Source: Streptacidiphilus jeojiense (GTDB lineage: Bacteria > Actinomycetota > Actinomycetes > Streptomycetales > Streptomycetaceae). From it: a DNA stretch of 64,000 bases. Below are positions 1 to 8,659 of the stretch, in pieces. The stretch is from assembly GCF_000719095.1 (NCBI RefSeq), contig NZ_JOEH01000028.1, forward strand, positions 1 to 64,000, read 5' to 3'. The notes beneath the pieces were generated by a model that was not told where the DNA came from, made no database searches, and worked only from the letters and a program-made list of their open reading frames with translations. Position numbers and translations under genes: made by a program. Each line of letters opens with the position of its first letter. Positions within the stretch are counted from its first letter, which is position 1.

Positions 1-99
1 GACACCCCCGTCATCACCACCGACGCCCGCCGACGCGACAGCGCCAAATCCGCCCTCATCACCCTCGTCGAACACGCCCTACTCGCCCGACTCCGCTGA
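1..99 (+). CDS. CvnD-like small GTPase of a conservon, C-terminal fragment
   Basis: The first 99 bases read in frame 1 as 32 residues and a TGA stop; the rest lies outside the window. The tail contains TDARRRDSAKSALITLVEHA, which matches in style the end of CvnD-type Ras-like GTPases of Streptomyces conservons (DAR-x-R-x-S-x-K followed by LI-x-LVE). In that family the DAR motif follows the last nucleotide-binding strand and the final helix ends in LVE. A conservon lying near cimA agrees with my memory of the S. coelicolor order. Only the end is visible, so the call rests on one short motif; another GTP-binding protein is possible. Confidence 0.5.
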   Translation, partial: DTPVITTDARRRDSAKSALITLVEHALLARLR

Positions 100-125
100 T
101 CCCGCCGATCATCCGGAGCCGGACG

Positions 126-166
126 AACTGAGGGGCCGTCACGCGGTGCGTGACGGCCCCTCAGTT
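126..166. terminator. Bidirectional terminator between the GTPase tail and cimA
   Basis: A perfect 19-bp stem (126-144 with 148-166) closes a GGT loop, with AA at one end and TT at the other. It lies between the convergent stops at 99 (+) and 193 (-), so it can end transcription from both sides. Confidence 0.85.
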
Positions 167-192
167 GTTCTCCGCCGCTTGGTCCTTCGCGG

Positions 193-1779
193 TCACGGCT
201 CCAGGCCGGCGCGGAGCAGGCCGAAGGTGTACGCGTCTTCCAGCGCCTGCCAGGAGGCGCCGATCACGTTCTCGGCCACCCCGACCGTGGACCACTCGTC
301 CTGGCCGTTGCTGGTGGTCACCAGGACCCGGGTCTGCGAGCGGGTACCGTGCTCGCCCTCCAGGATGCGGACCTTGTAGTCCACCAGCTCCAGCGCGGCC
401 AGCTGCGGGTAGAACCGCTCCAGCGCCGCGCGCAGCGCCATGTCCAGGGCGTGCACCGGGCCGTTGCCCTCGCCGGTGGCGATGATCCGCTCGCCCTTGG
501 CGTGCAGCTTCACCGTGGCCTCGTTGGCCTGGCTGCCGTCCGCGGCCTGCTCGACGATGGCGCGCCAGGACTCCAGGGCGAAGAAGCGCTCCCGGTTGTC
601 GTTGATCTCGTCCCGCAGCAGCAGCTCGAAGGAGGCGTCGGCGGCCTCGTAGGTGTAGCCCTGGAGCTCGCGGGCCTTCACCGTGTCGACCACCCGGCCG
701 ACCGTCTCCCGGTCGGCGGAGACGTCGTAGCCGAGCTCCTTGGCCTTGAGCTCGACCGAGGCGCGGCCGGCCATGTCGGAGACCAGCATCCGCATGGAGT
801 TGCCGACCAGGGCCGGGTCGGTGTGCTGGTAGAGGTCGGGGTCGACCTTGATGGCGGAGGCGTGCAGCCCGGCCTTGTGCGCGAAGGCGGAGACCCCGAC
901 ATAGGGCTGGTGGGTGGAGGGCGTGAGGTTGACCACCTCGGCGATGGCGTGCGAGATCCGGGTCATCTCGGCGAGCCTGCCGGCGGGCAGCACCCGCCGG
1001 TCCAGCTTCAGCTCCAGCGCGGCGGCCACCGGGAAGAGGTTGGCGTTGCCGACCCGCTCGCCGTAGCCGTTGGCGGTGCACTGCACATGGGTGGCCCCGG
1101 CGTCGACCGCGGCCAGGGTGTTGGCCACCGCGCAGCCGGTGTCGTCCTGGGCGTGCATGCCCAGGCGGGCGCCGGTCTCAAGGAGGACGTCCGCGACGAT
1201 GTCACGCACCCCGGTCGGGAGCATCCCGCCGTTGGTGTCGCAGAGCACCACCACGTCGGCCCCGGCCTGGTGCGCGGTGCGGACCACGGCGAGGGCGTAC
1301 TCGCGGTTGGCCTTGTAGCCGTCGAAGAAGTGCTCGCAGTCGATGAACACCCGACGGCCCTGGGCGCGCAGGTACTCGACGCTGTCGCGGACCATCTCCA
1401 GGTTCTCGTCCAGGGTGGTGCGCAGGGCCAGCTCGACATGGCGGTCGTGCGACTTGGCGACCAGGGTCACCACGGGTGCGCCGGAGGCGACCAGGGCGGC
1501 GAGCTGGGCGTCAGTGGCGGCCTCGCCGCCGGCCCTGCGGGTGGCGCCGAACGCCACCAACTGGGCGTGCTGCAGCTGCAGCTCGTCGGCGGCGCGGGCG
1601 AAGAACTCGGTGTCACGGGGGTTGGCGCCGGGCCAGCCGCCCTCGATGAAGCCGACGCCGAAGTCGTCCAGATGCCGGGCGATGGTCAGCTTGTCGGCGA
1701 CGGTGAGGTTGATGCCCTCGCGCTGCGCGCCGTCGCGCAGGGTGGTGTCGAAGACGTGGAAGTCGTCGCTGAGGGTCAT
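193..1779 (-). CDS. cimA: (R)-citramalate synthase / 2-isopropylmalate synthase-like protein
   Basis: This 528-aa protein belongs to the LeuA/CimA family, which condenses acetyl-CoA with a 2-oxoacid (pyruvate for citramalate synthase) at the head of a route to 2-oxobutyrate and isoleucine. DTTLRDGAQ (residues 11-19) is the N-terminal signature, NGYGERVGNANL (about 237-248) carries the conserved GER and GNA residues, and a C-terminal LeuA regulatory domain follows. The usual metal-binding HxH appears here as H209-A-Q211. The reading frame is open 68 codons further upstream, but the start at 1779 has an AGGAG 11 nt ahead and begins directly with the family N-terminus. It is the last gene of the biosynthetic block on this strand and has a structured leader. 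A leuA-like specificity cannot be excluded from sequence alone. Confidence 0.9.
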   Translation of the reverse strand: MTLSDDFHVFDTTLRDGAQREGINLTVADKLTIARHLDDFGVGFIEGGWPGANPRDTEFFARAADELQLQHAQLVAFGATRRAGGEAATDAQLAALVASGAPVVTLVAKSHDRHVELALRTTLDENLEMVRDSVEYLRAQGRRVFIDCEHFFDGYKANREYALAVVRTAHQAGADVVVLCDTNGGMLPTGVRDIVADVLLETGARLGMHAQDDTGCAVANTLAAVDAGATHVQCTANGYGERVGNANLFPVAAALELKLDRRVLPAGRLAEMTRISHAIAEVVNLTPSTHQPYVGVSAFAHKAGLHASAIKVDPDLYQHTDPALVGNSMRMLVSDMAGRASVELKAKELGYDVSADRETVGRVVDTVKARELQGYTYEAADASFELLLRDEINDNRERFFALESWRAIVEQAADGSQANEATVKLHAKGERIIATGEGNGPVHALDMALRAALERFYPQLAALELVDYKVRILEGEHGTRSQTRVLVTTSNGQDEWSTVGVAENVIGASWQALEDAYTFGLLRAGLEP

Positions 1780-1811
1780 TGCCTGGGGTCTCCTGTCCGG
1801 GGGCTGGTTGG

Positions 1812-1838
1812 CCCCCAGCAGGGTCTGCCTGCTGGGGG
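1812..1838 (-). promoter_or_regulatory. Stem-loop in the cimA leader next to the ribosome binding site
   Basis: A perfect 11-bp stem (1812-1822 with 1828-1838) with a 5-nt loop lies about 30 nt ahead of the cimA start. A second hairpin (1888-1893 with 1898-1903) lies further upstream in the same leader. They may shape translation or alternative folding with the terminator hairpin at 1921-1944. Confidence 0.45.
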
Positions 1839-1911
1839 ATCCGACTCCACTGTCCACCATCGCCGCGAGCTGCTCGCTTGTCGGTGTGCTCCCGGTGGGG
1901 AGCGCGTCGGC

Positions 1912-1944
1912 AAACAAAAAGACCCCTCGCGGGTGCGAGAGGTC
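1912..1944 (-). terminator. Terminator-type hairpin in the cimA 5' leader (possible attenuator)
   Basis: Read on the minus strand, a 10-bp stem (1935-1944 with 1921-1930, one G-U pair) is followed directly by TTTTTG. It lies 133 nt before the cimA start, and no gene on the minus strand ends just upstream, so it is better explained as a leader attenuator than as the end of a gene. Its layout resembles the ilvB attenuator at 10551-10586, but no Ile/Leu/Val-rich leader peptide is visible here. Confidence 0.6.
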
Positions 1945-2055
1945 TGCGCGCGGGTCATGTGACACGGTGTCCGTTCCTGCCACGGGTCTTACGTGGTGGA
2001 GCGGTCACTGCGGACCGGCGCGCCTGCTGCCAATAATGAGCGCGAGCGAGGACAC

Positions 2056-2073
2056 CTGTGCAGTCTGGCACAG
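2056..2073. promoter_or_regulatory. Palindromic operator candidate upstream of cimA
   Basis: CTGTGC-N6-GCACAG is a perfect 6-bp inverted repeat about 280 nt ahead of the cimA start and just upstream of an AT-containing stretch near 2032-2039 that could be a -10 region. No known regulator was recognised. Confidence 0.35.
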
Positions 2074-2096
2074 CACGGGGCCCTCCGGGGTACAGG

Positions 2097-2108
2097 TCTC
2101 AGCATTCG
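2097..2108. promoter_or_regulatory. TGAGAC element upstream of cimA
   Basis: The + strand reads TCTCAGCATTCG; 11 of 12 bases match the element at 7962-7973 upstream of ilvC. The core TGAGAC (minus strand) recurs upstream of leuB and ilvB. It may be a shared operator of the branched-chain genes. Confidence 0.4.
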
Positions 2109-2127
2109 GGACCCCCCTCACTACCAA

Positions 2128-2197
2128 GGGGCGCGGGGAACTGCGCGACCAGCCCTCTACGGAGGTGCATGGTTGGCAGCGCAGTTCCCCGCGCCCC
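2128..2197. repeat. Intergenic palindromic repeat, copy 1
   Basis: Arms of 19 bp (2128-2146 and 2179-2197) are perfect complements with the shared core GGGGCGCGGGGAACTGCGC. The element lies 10 bp beyond the ilvE stop on the side where ilvE transcription leaves. There is no T-tract, so it may stabilise or process the 3' end rather than act as a classic intrinsic terminator. Confidence 0.85.
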
Positions 2198-2206
2198 CAT
2201 GGATCC

Positions 2207-3316
2207 CTAGGCGATTCGGTGCATCCAGTTGTGGGTGTCCTCGCGGTGGCCGGTCTGGAGCGCCAGCAGGGACTCGCGGAGTCGCATGGTGACCGGGCCC
2301 GGGGTGCCGTCGCCGACGGTCCAGTCGCCGCGGGCGGACTTGACCGAGCCGACCGGGGTGATCACCGCGGCCGTGCCGCAGGCGAAGACCTCGGTGAGGG
2401 TGCCGTCGGCGTTCCCGTCGCGCCACTCGTCGGTGGAGATCTTCCGCTCCTCGGTCGCGTAGCCGAGGTCGGCCGCGATGCTGAGCAGCGAGTCCCGGGT
2501 GATGCCCGGCAGCAGCGAGCCGGACAGCTCGGGGGTGACGATGCGGGCGTCCTCACCCTCGCCGAAGACGAAGTAGAGGTTCATCCCGCCCATCTCCTCG
2601 ATCCAGCGGCGCTCGATCGCGTCCAGCCAGACCACCTGGTCGCACCCCTGCTGCGCGGCCTGGGCCTGGGCCACCAGCGACGCCGCGTAGTTGCCGCCGC
2701 ACTTCGCCGCGCCGGTGCCGCCGGGCGCCGCGCGGACGTACTCCTCGGAGAGCCAGACCGAGACCGGCTCGACGCCGCCGGGGAAGTAGGCCCCGGCCGG
2801 GGAGGCGATCAGCATGAACAGGTACTCGCTGGCCGGGCGGACGCCCAGCCCCACCTCGGTCGCGATCATGAAGGGGCGCAGGTAGAGGCTGGCCTCTCCC
2901 CCGGTCGGGACCCAGGCCTGGTCCTGCTGGACCAGGGCCTCGACGGCGGCCACGAAGGTCTCCTGCGGCAGCTCGGCCATGGCCAGGCGGCGGGCGGAGG
3001 CCTGGAAGCGGGCGGCGTTGGCGTAGGGGCGGAAGGTCTGGATGCCCCCGTCCGCGGTGCGGTACGCCTTGAGGCCCTCGAAGATCGACTGGCCGTAGTG
3101 CAGGATCGCCGTGGCCGGGTCCAGCTCGATCGGTCCGTACGGGACGAGCTGGGCGTCGTGCCAGCCACGGCCCTCGGTCCAGCGGATGGTCACCATGTTG
3201 TCGGTGAAGTAGCGCCCGAAGCCCGGGTTGGCCAGGCGGGCCTGGCGCTCGGCGTCGGAGAGCGGGTGGGCCGAGGGCTTCAGCTCGATCTCGATGTGCT
3301 CGTTGGGGGAGGTCAT
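2207..3316 (-). CDS. ilvE: Branched-chain amino acid aminotransferase
   Basis: This 369-aa class IV PLP aminotransferase makes the last step of isoleucine, leucine and valine synthesis by moving an amino group from glutamate to the 2-oxoacids. The PLP lysine is K205 in [12 protein letters not shown], and [11 protein letters not shown] is the typical strand of the fold. Length is normal for the actinobacterial type. An earlier in-frame ATG at 3361 exists, but the ATG at 3316 has GAAGGA about 9 nt upstream and gives the expected N-terminus. It lies downstream of leuB with a hairpin between them (3445-3499), and is followed by the palindromic repeat at 2128-2197. Confidence 0.95.
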   Translation of the reverse strand: MTSPNEHIEIELKPSAHPLSDAERQARLANPGFGRYFTDNMVTIRWTEGRGWHDAQLVPYGPIELDPATAILHYGQSIFEGLKAYRTADGGIQTFRPYANAARFQASARRLAMAELPQETFVAAVEALVQQDQAWVPTGGEASLYLRPFMIATEVGLGVRPASEYLFMLIASPAGAYFPGGVEPVSVWLSEEYVRAAPGGTGAAKCGGNYAASLVAQAQAAQQGCDQVVWLDAIERRWIEEMGGMNLYFVFGEGEDARIVTPELSGSLLPGITRDSLLSIAADLGYATEERKISTDEWRDGNADGTLTEVFACGTAAVITPVGSVKSARGDWTVGDGTPGPVTMRLRESLLALQTGHREDTHNWMHRIA

Positions 3317-3444
3317 GGCCGTTACGTCCTTCACCGTGTCGTCATGGCGGACATCCCCCATTGTCCGATGAGGGCGTCCAAGGTTGATAGTCGCATGTCC
3401 TTGTATCTCGCAGCCGAGCCGGTCCGGCGGTCCGGATACGCCGA

Positions 3445-3499
3445 AGCGGCCCGGAAGGCTCGTGCCGGTGTTGACCGGCAGTGCTGCTTCCGGACCGCT
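3445..3499 (-). terminator. Two-step hairpin after leuB
   Basis: An outer 13-bp stem with one mismatch (3445-3457 with 3487-3499) encloses a perfect 7-bp hairpin (3463-3469 with 3474-3480). It lies just beyond the leuB stop and ahead of ilvE. No T-tract is present, so it may be a weak terminator or mRNA stabiliser. Confidence 0.5.
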
Positions 3500-3527
3500 C
3501 GTGGAGGTCCTGCGCTGTGCCGGCGGG

Positions 3528-4571
3528 TCAGCCGGCTACTCGCGCCGCGAGGGCGTCGCCGACCTCGCTGGTGGATCGGGCCGGCTTGCCGACGCGCTCG
3601 GCGAGGTCCGCGGCGACCGCGGTCTCGATCCTCGCTGCCTCGTCGGTCAGGCCGAGGTGCTGCAGCAGCATGGCGACGGACAGCACGGTGGCGGTCGGGT
3701 CGGCCTTGCCCTGTCCGGCGATGTCCGGGGCCGAGCCGTGGACCGGCTCGAACATCGACGGGAATGCGCCGCTGGGGTTGATGTTCCCGCTGGCGGCGAG
3801 GCCGATGCCGCCGGTGACGGCCGCGGCCAGGTCGGTGATGATGTCGCCGAAGAGGTTGTCGGTGACGATCACGTCGAAGCGCTCGGGCTGGGTCACGAAG
3901 AAGATCGTGGCCGCGTCGACGTGCAGGTAGTCGGTGCTGACCTCGGGGAACTCGGTCGCGACCTGGTTGAAGATCCGGGTCCACAGGTGGCCGGCGTGGA
4001 CCAGCACGTTGTTCTTGTGGACCAGGGTGAGCTTCTTGCGCGGACGGGCCTGCGCGCGGGCGAAGGCGTCGCGGACGACGCGCTCGATGCCGAACGCCGT
4101 GTTCAGGCTGACCTCGGTGGCGATCTCCTGCGGCGTACCGGTGCGCAGGGTGCCGCCGTTGCCGACGTAGGGGCCCTCGGTGCCCTCGCGGACCACCACG
4201 AAGTCGATGACAGGGTCGCCGGCGAGCGGGGAGGCGACGCCCGGGAAGAGCTTGCCGGGGCGCAGGTTGACGTGGTGGTCGAAGGCGAAGCGCAGCTTCA
4301 GCAGCAGCCCGCGCTCCAGCACCCCGGAGGGCACGGACGGGTCGCCGATGGCGCCGAGGAGGATGGCGTCGTTGTTCTTCAGCTCCTCCAGCACGCTGTC
4401 CGGCAGGGTCTCGCCGGTGGCGTGGTAGCGGCGTGCGCCGAGGTCGTACTCGGTGCTCTCCACCTTGGTGTCGGCGGGAAGGACGGCGGTCAGGACCTTG
4501 AGCCCTTCGGCGACGACTTCCTGGCCGATGCCGTCACCGGGGATCACTGCGAGGCGGAGTGTGCGAGACAT
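3528..4571 (-). CDS. leuB: 3-isopropylmalate dehydrogenase
   Basis: This 347-aa enzyme oxidises and decarboxylates 3-isopropylmalate with NAD+ in leucine synthesis. The N-terminal [10 protein letters not shown], the catalytic lysine K186 (VHKNN), the acid D219 (HVDA) and the metal-binding signature beginning at NLFGDI (239-244) are all present. The frame stays open 72 codons upstream of the chosen ATG at 4571, but that stretch has no resemblance to the family and overlaps a small gene in another frame (4633-4755). leuB probably shares a transcript with that small gene, whose stop is 61 nt ahead. The actinobacterial form is typically about this length. Confidence 0.95.
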   Translation of the reverse strand: MSRTLRLAVIPGDGIGQEVVAEGLKVLTAVLPADTKVESTEYDLGARRYHATGETLPDSVLEELKNNDAILLGAIGDPSVPSGVLERGLLLKLRFAFDHHVNLRPGKLFPGVASPLAGDPVIDFVVVREGTEGPYVGNGGTLRTGTPQEIATEVSLNTAFGIERVVRDAFARAQARPRKKLTLVHKNNVLVHAGHLWTRIFNQVATEFPEVSTDYLHVDAATIFFVTQPERFDVIVTDNLFGDIITDLAAAVTGGIGLAASGNINPSGAFPSMFEPVHGSAPDIAGQGKADPTATVLSVAMLLQHLGLTDEAARIETAVAADLAERVGKPARSTSEVGDALAARVAG

Positions 4572-4632
4572 GCCTGCGACCCTACTCCGGAGCCCAACAG
4601 GTGGGCAGTTGCCGTCCGGAATGTGGACTTCG

Positions 4633-4755
4633 CTACTGGTGGCCGGTGACGCCGCCGTTGTCGCGGCGGTCCAGGGCCCGCTGGAGGGCGGCCATGGCCT
4701 TGGCCCGGTCACTGGTCGGAGAGGGGCGGTTCTGCTGGGGGCGCGGCTGGTCCAT
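4633..4755 (-). CDS. Small hypothetical protein (40 aa) ahead of leuB
   Basis: A 40-residue frame starts at an ATG preceded by GGAG about 5 nt upstream and ends 61 nt before leuB. The sequence begins [20 protein letters not shown] and continues with a helical, basic [12 protein letters not shown] stretch; no membrane segment or signal is seen. Codon third positions are nearly all G or C, unlike the competing frames. It may be a true small protein co-transcribed with leuB. I do not recognise a function. Without conservation data, a non-coding leader with chance coding bias remains possible. Confidence 0.55.
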   Translation of the reverse strand: MDQPRPQQNRPSPTSDRAKAMAALQRALDRRDNGGVTGHQ

Positions 4756-4930
4756 GGGGGACTCCGTTTCGTGCGCGGAGGTTTCATGCGCGGAGAAAGG
4801 CGATGGAGGGCCGCGCGGGGATCACCCGCGACAGGGGCCGGTCGGAACTGGCCGAGGATACGGCGGATCGTCCGACATCCTCACGGTACGACAGTGGGCC
4901 GCGACTGTCTGCAGAACTACTTGGATTTCC

Positions 4931-4945
4931 TACTATCTGAGACGG
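4931..4945. promoter_or_regulatory. TGAGAC element upstream of the leuB unit
   Basis: TACTATCTGAGACGG on the + strand contains the TGAGAC core seen upstream of ilvC, ilvB and cimA. It lies about 180 nt before the small gene and 18 nt from the serA terminator, a plausible promoter region. A GACAGT-N8-ACTGTC inverted repeat lies nearby at 4890-4909. Confidence 0.4.
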
Positions 4946-4962
4946 AGCTCACCCGGACATAC

Positions 4963-5003
4963 CAAAGCCCCGTCCGTCGCGGACCGCGACGGACGGGGCT
5001 TTG
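4963..5003 (-). terminator. serA terminator
   Basis: Arms 4963-4982 and 4984-5003 are perfect 20-nt complements (a stem of about 18 bp around a GGACC loop) ending in CAAA/TTTG. It lies 14 bp past the serA stop. Confidence 0.85.
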
Positions 5004-5016
5004 CGCAGCTCAGGGC

Positions 5017-6624
5017 TCAGGAGGCGCTGAGGTTCACCGAACGGGCGAACTTGGCGCCGATCTCAGCGGCGATCTCGGTCAGCAGCGGCTGCGGGATCTC
5101 ACTGTCGACGGTGAGCGACACCAGGGCGTCGCCGGCCTCGTCGTCACGGGAGACCTGCATGCCCGCGATGTTGATACCGGCCTCGCCGAGGATCCGGCCG
5201 AGCGAGCCGACCACGCCGGGGCGGTCGTCGTAGCGGAAGAAGGCCATGTGGTCGGTGAGCACCACGTCCACGTCGAAGGTGTCCACGCCGACGATCTTCT
5301 GGACCCGCTTGGGGCCGGTGAGCGTCCCGGAGACGGCGACCTCGCGGCCGTCGGTCAGGGTGCCCTTCACGGTGATGACGTTGCGGTACTCGGGGCTCTC
5401 GCTGGTGGTGGTCAGCCGGACCTCGAGGCCGCGCTCCTGGGCGAACAGCGGGGCGTTGACGTAGGAGACCGTCTCGGCGACGACGTCCTCGAAGACGCCC
5501 TTGAGGGCCGACAGCTCCAGCACCTTGACGTCGTGCTGGGTGATCTCGCCGCGCACCTCGACGTCGAGGCGGACCGCGACCTCGCCGGCCAGGGCGGTGA
5601 AGATCCGGCCGAGCTTCTCAGCCAGCGGCAGACCGGGGCGCACGTCCTCGGCGATGACGCCGCCCTGGACGTTGACCGCGTCCGGCACCAGCTCGCCGGC
5701 CAGCGCGAGGCGGACCGACTTGGCGACCGAGATGCCGGCCTTCTCCTGCGCCTCGTCGGTGGAGGCGCCCAGGTGCGGGGTGCAGACCACGTTGTCGAAG
5801 GAGAACAGCGGGGAGTCGGTGCACGGCTCCTTGGAGTAGACGTCGAGGCCGGCGCCGGCCACCCGGCCCTCCTTGAGGGCGGCCGCGAGGGCCTCCTCGT
5901 CCACGATGCCGCCGCGGGCGGCGTTGACGATGCGGACGGTCGGCTTGACCTTGTGCAGCGCCTCGTCGCCGATCAGGCCGATGGTCTCGGGGGTCTTCGG
6001 GAGGTGCACGGTGATGAAGTCGGAGACCTCCAGCAGCTCGTCCAGCGACATGAGCTTGACGCCCATCTGCGCGGCCCGGGCGGCCTGGATGTAGGGGTCG
6101 TAGGCGACGATCTTCATGCCGAAGCCGGACATCCGCTGCGCGACCAGCACGCCGATGCGGCCGAGGCCGACCACTCCGAGGGTCTTCTCGGCCAGCTCGA
6201 CGCCGGTGTACTTGCTGCGGGCCCACTTGCCGGCCTTGAGCGCGGTGTTGGCGGCCGGGATGTGCCGGGCGGTGGAGATCAGCAGACCGCAGGCCAGCTC
6301 GGCGGCGGTGACGATGTTGGAGGTCGGGGCGTTCACGACCATCACACCCGCCTTGGTCGCGGCGGGTACGTCCACGTTGTCCAGGCCGACGCCGGCGCGG
6401 GCGACGACCTTGAGCTTCCCGGCGGCGGCGATGGCCTCGGCGTCGACCTTGGTGGCGGAGCGGATCAGGATCGCGTCGACGTCGGCGATGGCGGGCAGCA
6501 GCTGGGCCCGGTCGGCACCGTCGCAGTGGCGGATCTCGAAGTCGGGGCCCAACGCGTCCACGGTCGCGGGGGAGAGCTCTTCCGCGATGAGAACGACAGG
6601 CTTGTGGGTGGGTGCAGCGCTCAC
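5017..6624 (-). CDS. serA: D-3-phosphoglycerate dehydrogenase
   Basis: SerA (535 aa from the GTG at 6624) oxidises 3-phosphoglycerate to 3-phosphohydroxypyruvate, the first step of serine synthesis. The NAD-binding GLGRIG is at 153-158, and the catalytic R237 (AARGG), E266 and H284 (TPHLGAS) are all present. An intermediate allosteric domain and a C-terminal ACT domain (about 455-535, beginning near MAFFRYDDRPGVVGSLG) follow, as in the long actinobacterial form that serine inhibits. The frame is open further upstream, but only this GTG has an AAGGA about 11 nt ahead and starts close to the family N-terminus KPVVLIAEEL. It is transcribed alone between ilvC and the leuB unit. Confidence 0.94.
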   Translation of the reverse strand: MSAAPTHKPVVLIAEELSPATVDALGPDFEIRHCDGADRAQLLPAIADVDAILIRSATKVDAEAIAAAGKLKVVARAGVGLDNVDVPAATKAGVMVVNAPTSNIVTAAELACGLLISTARHIPAANTALKAGKWARSKYTGVELAEKTLGVVGLGRIGVLVAQRMSGFGMKIVAYDPYIQAARAAQMGVKLMSLDELLEVSDFITVHLPKTPETIGLIGDEALHKVKPTVRIVNAARGGIVDEEALAAALKEGRVAGAGLDVYSKEPCTDSPLFSFDNVVCTPHLGASTDEAQEKAGISVAKSVRLALAGELVPDAVNVQGGVIAEDVRPGLPLAEKLGRIFTALAGEVAVRLDVEVRGEITQHDVKVLELSALKGVFEDVVAETVSYVNAPLFAQERGLEVRLTTTSESPEYRNVITVKGTLTDGREVAVSGTLTGPKRVQKIVGVDTFDVDVVLTDHMAFFRYDDRPGVVGSLGRILGEAGINIAGMQVSRDDEAGDALVSLTVDSEIPQPLLTEIAAEIGAKFARSVNLSAS

Positions 6625-6837
6625 GACAGTTGTCCTTACTGTCCGGATCTCCCCTGCCGCATGGGTGTGGGTGGCACCCGTGTAGGGGCGGCATGGTGGG
6701 AACGGTGGCATGCCGCGTTGGAGACGCACGACGCTGTGGGCCTGACGCGCAATCGGGAGTCTAGCGAGGGTTGGGCCTGTACCACGCGCCCCTGCGGAGG
6801 AATCACCCGCACGGGACCTTACGAACCGTACAAAGAT

Positions 6838-6867
6838 GCGGGGGTGCCCGTTCCGGGACACCCCCGC
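6838..6867 (-). terminator. ilvC terminator
   Basis: A 12-bp stem with one bulged base (6838-6849 with 6855-6867) around TTCC lies 20 bp beyond the ilvC stop. The stem is almost entirely G-C. Confidence 0.8.
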
Positions 6868-6886
6868 AGCAGAGGTGGGGGGAAGC

Positions 6887-7985
<1,099 letters not shown>

Positions 7986-8006
7986 GGACGGTGCACGTGG
8001 GCGCGG

Positions 8007-8093
8007 GGTTCTCGCGCAGTTCCCCGCGCCCCTATGGGTCTGCAACTGGCTCAGTTGCAATCAGCCAGGGGCGCGGGGAACTGCGCGAGAACC
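8007..8093. repeat. Intergenic palindromic repeat, copy 2
   Basis: Perfect 27-bp arms (8007-8033 and 8067-8093) carry the shared core and enclose an inner hairpin TGCAACTG-GCT-CAGTTGCA (8041-8059). The element begins 17 bp beyond the ilvN stop, between ilvN and the ilvC promoter. Confidence 0.9.
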
Positions 8094-8109
8094 AGCTACG
8101 GAGGATCAG

Positions 8110-8634
8110 TCAGGCGCTGCGGTCCAGCGCGCGGAGGGAACGGTCGGTGATCGACCGTGCGCCGCGGCCCACGGCGACCATCCCGGACTGGACGAGTTCC
8201 TTGATGCCGTACGGTTCCAGCATCTTGAGCATCGCCTCCAGCTTGTCGCTGCTGCCGGTGGCCTCGACCGTCACCGCGTCCGGGGAGACGTCCACGGTCT
8301 TGGCGCGGAAGAGCGTGACGATCTCGGTGATCTGGGAGCGGGTCTCGCTGTCCGCGCGCACCTTGACCAGGACCAGCTCGCGGCGGACCGCCGCGTCCGG
8401 GTCCAGCTCGACGATCTTTATGACGTTGACCAGCTTGTTGAGCTGCTTGGTGACCTGCTCCAGCGGCAGGTCCTCCACGTTGACGACGATGGTCATCCGG
8501 GAGATGTCGGGGTGCTCGGTCGGTCCGACCGCGAGCGAGTCGATGTTGAACCCGCGGCGGGAGAACAGCGCGGCGATGCGGGCGAGCACGCCTGGCTTGT
8601 TCTCGACCAGGACGGAGAGGGTGTGCTTGGACAT
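8110..8634 (-). CDS. ilvN: Acetolactate synthase small (regulatory) subunit
   Basis: This 174-aa protein binds the IlvB catalytic subunit and confers valine feedback inhibition. An N-terminal ACT domain (about residues 4-75, starting HTLSVLVENKPGVLARIA) and a C-terminal ALS_ss_C domain are present at normal length. It follows ilvB with a gap of 25 nt, so the two are co-transcribed and share the attenuator ahead of ilvB. AGGAACC lies just before the ATG. Confidence 0.96.
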   Translation of the reverse strand: MSKHTLSVLVENKPGVLARIAALFSRRGFNIDSLAVGPTEHPDISRMTIVVNVEDLPLEQVTKQLNKLVNVIKIVELDPDAAVRRELVLVKVRADSETRSQITEIVTLFRAKTVDVSPDAVTVEATGSSDKLEAMLKMLEPYGIKELVQSGMVAVGRGARSITDRSLRALDRSA

Positions 8635-8659
8635 GGTTCCTATTCCCTTGGTCGCTGGT

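Noticed and set aside
349..3781. Long + strand frames opposite cimA and ilvE
   Set aside because: They are antisense shadows of GC-rich coding DNA; the minus frames encode clear enzymes.
4572..4787. N-terminal extension of leuB by 72 codons
   Set aside because: It is rich in Pro, Ser and Arg, unlike the family, and overlaps the 40-aa gene in a better frame.
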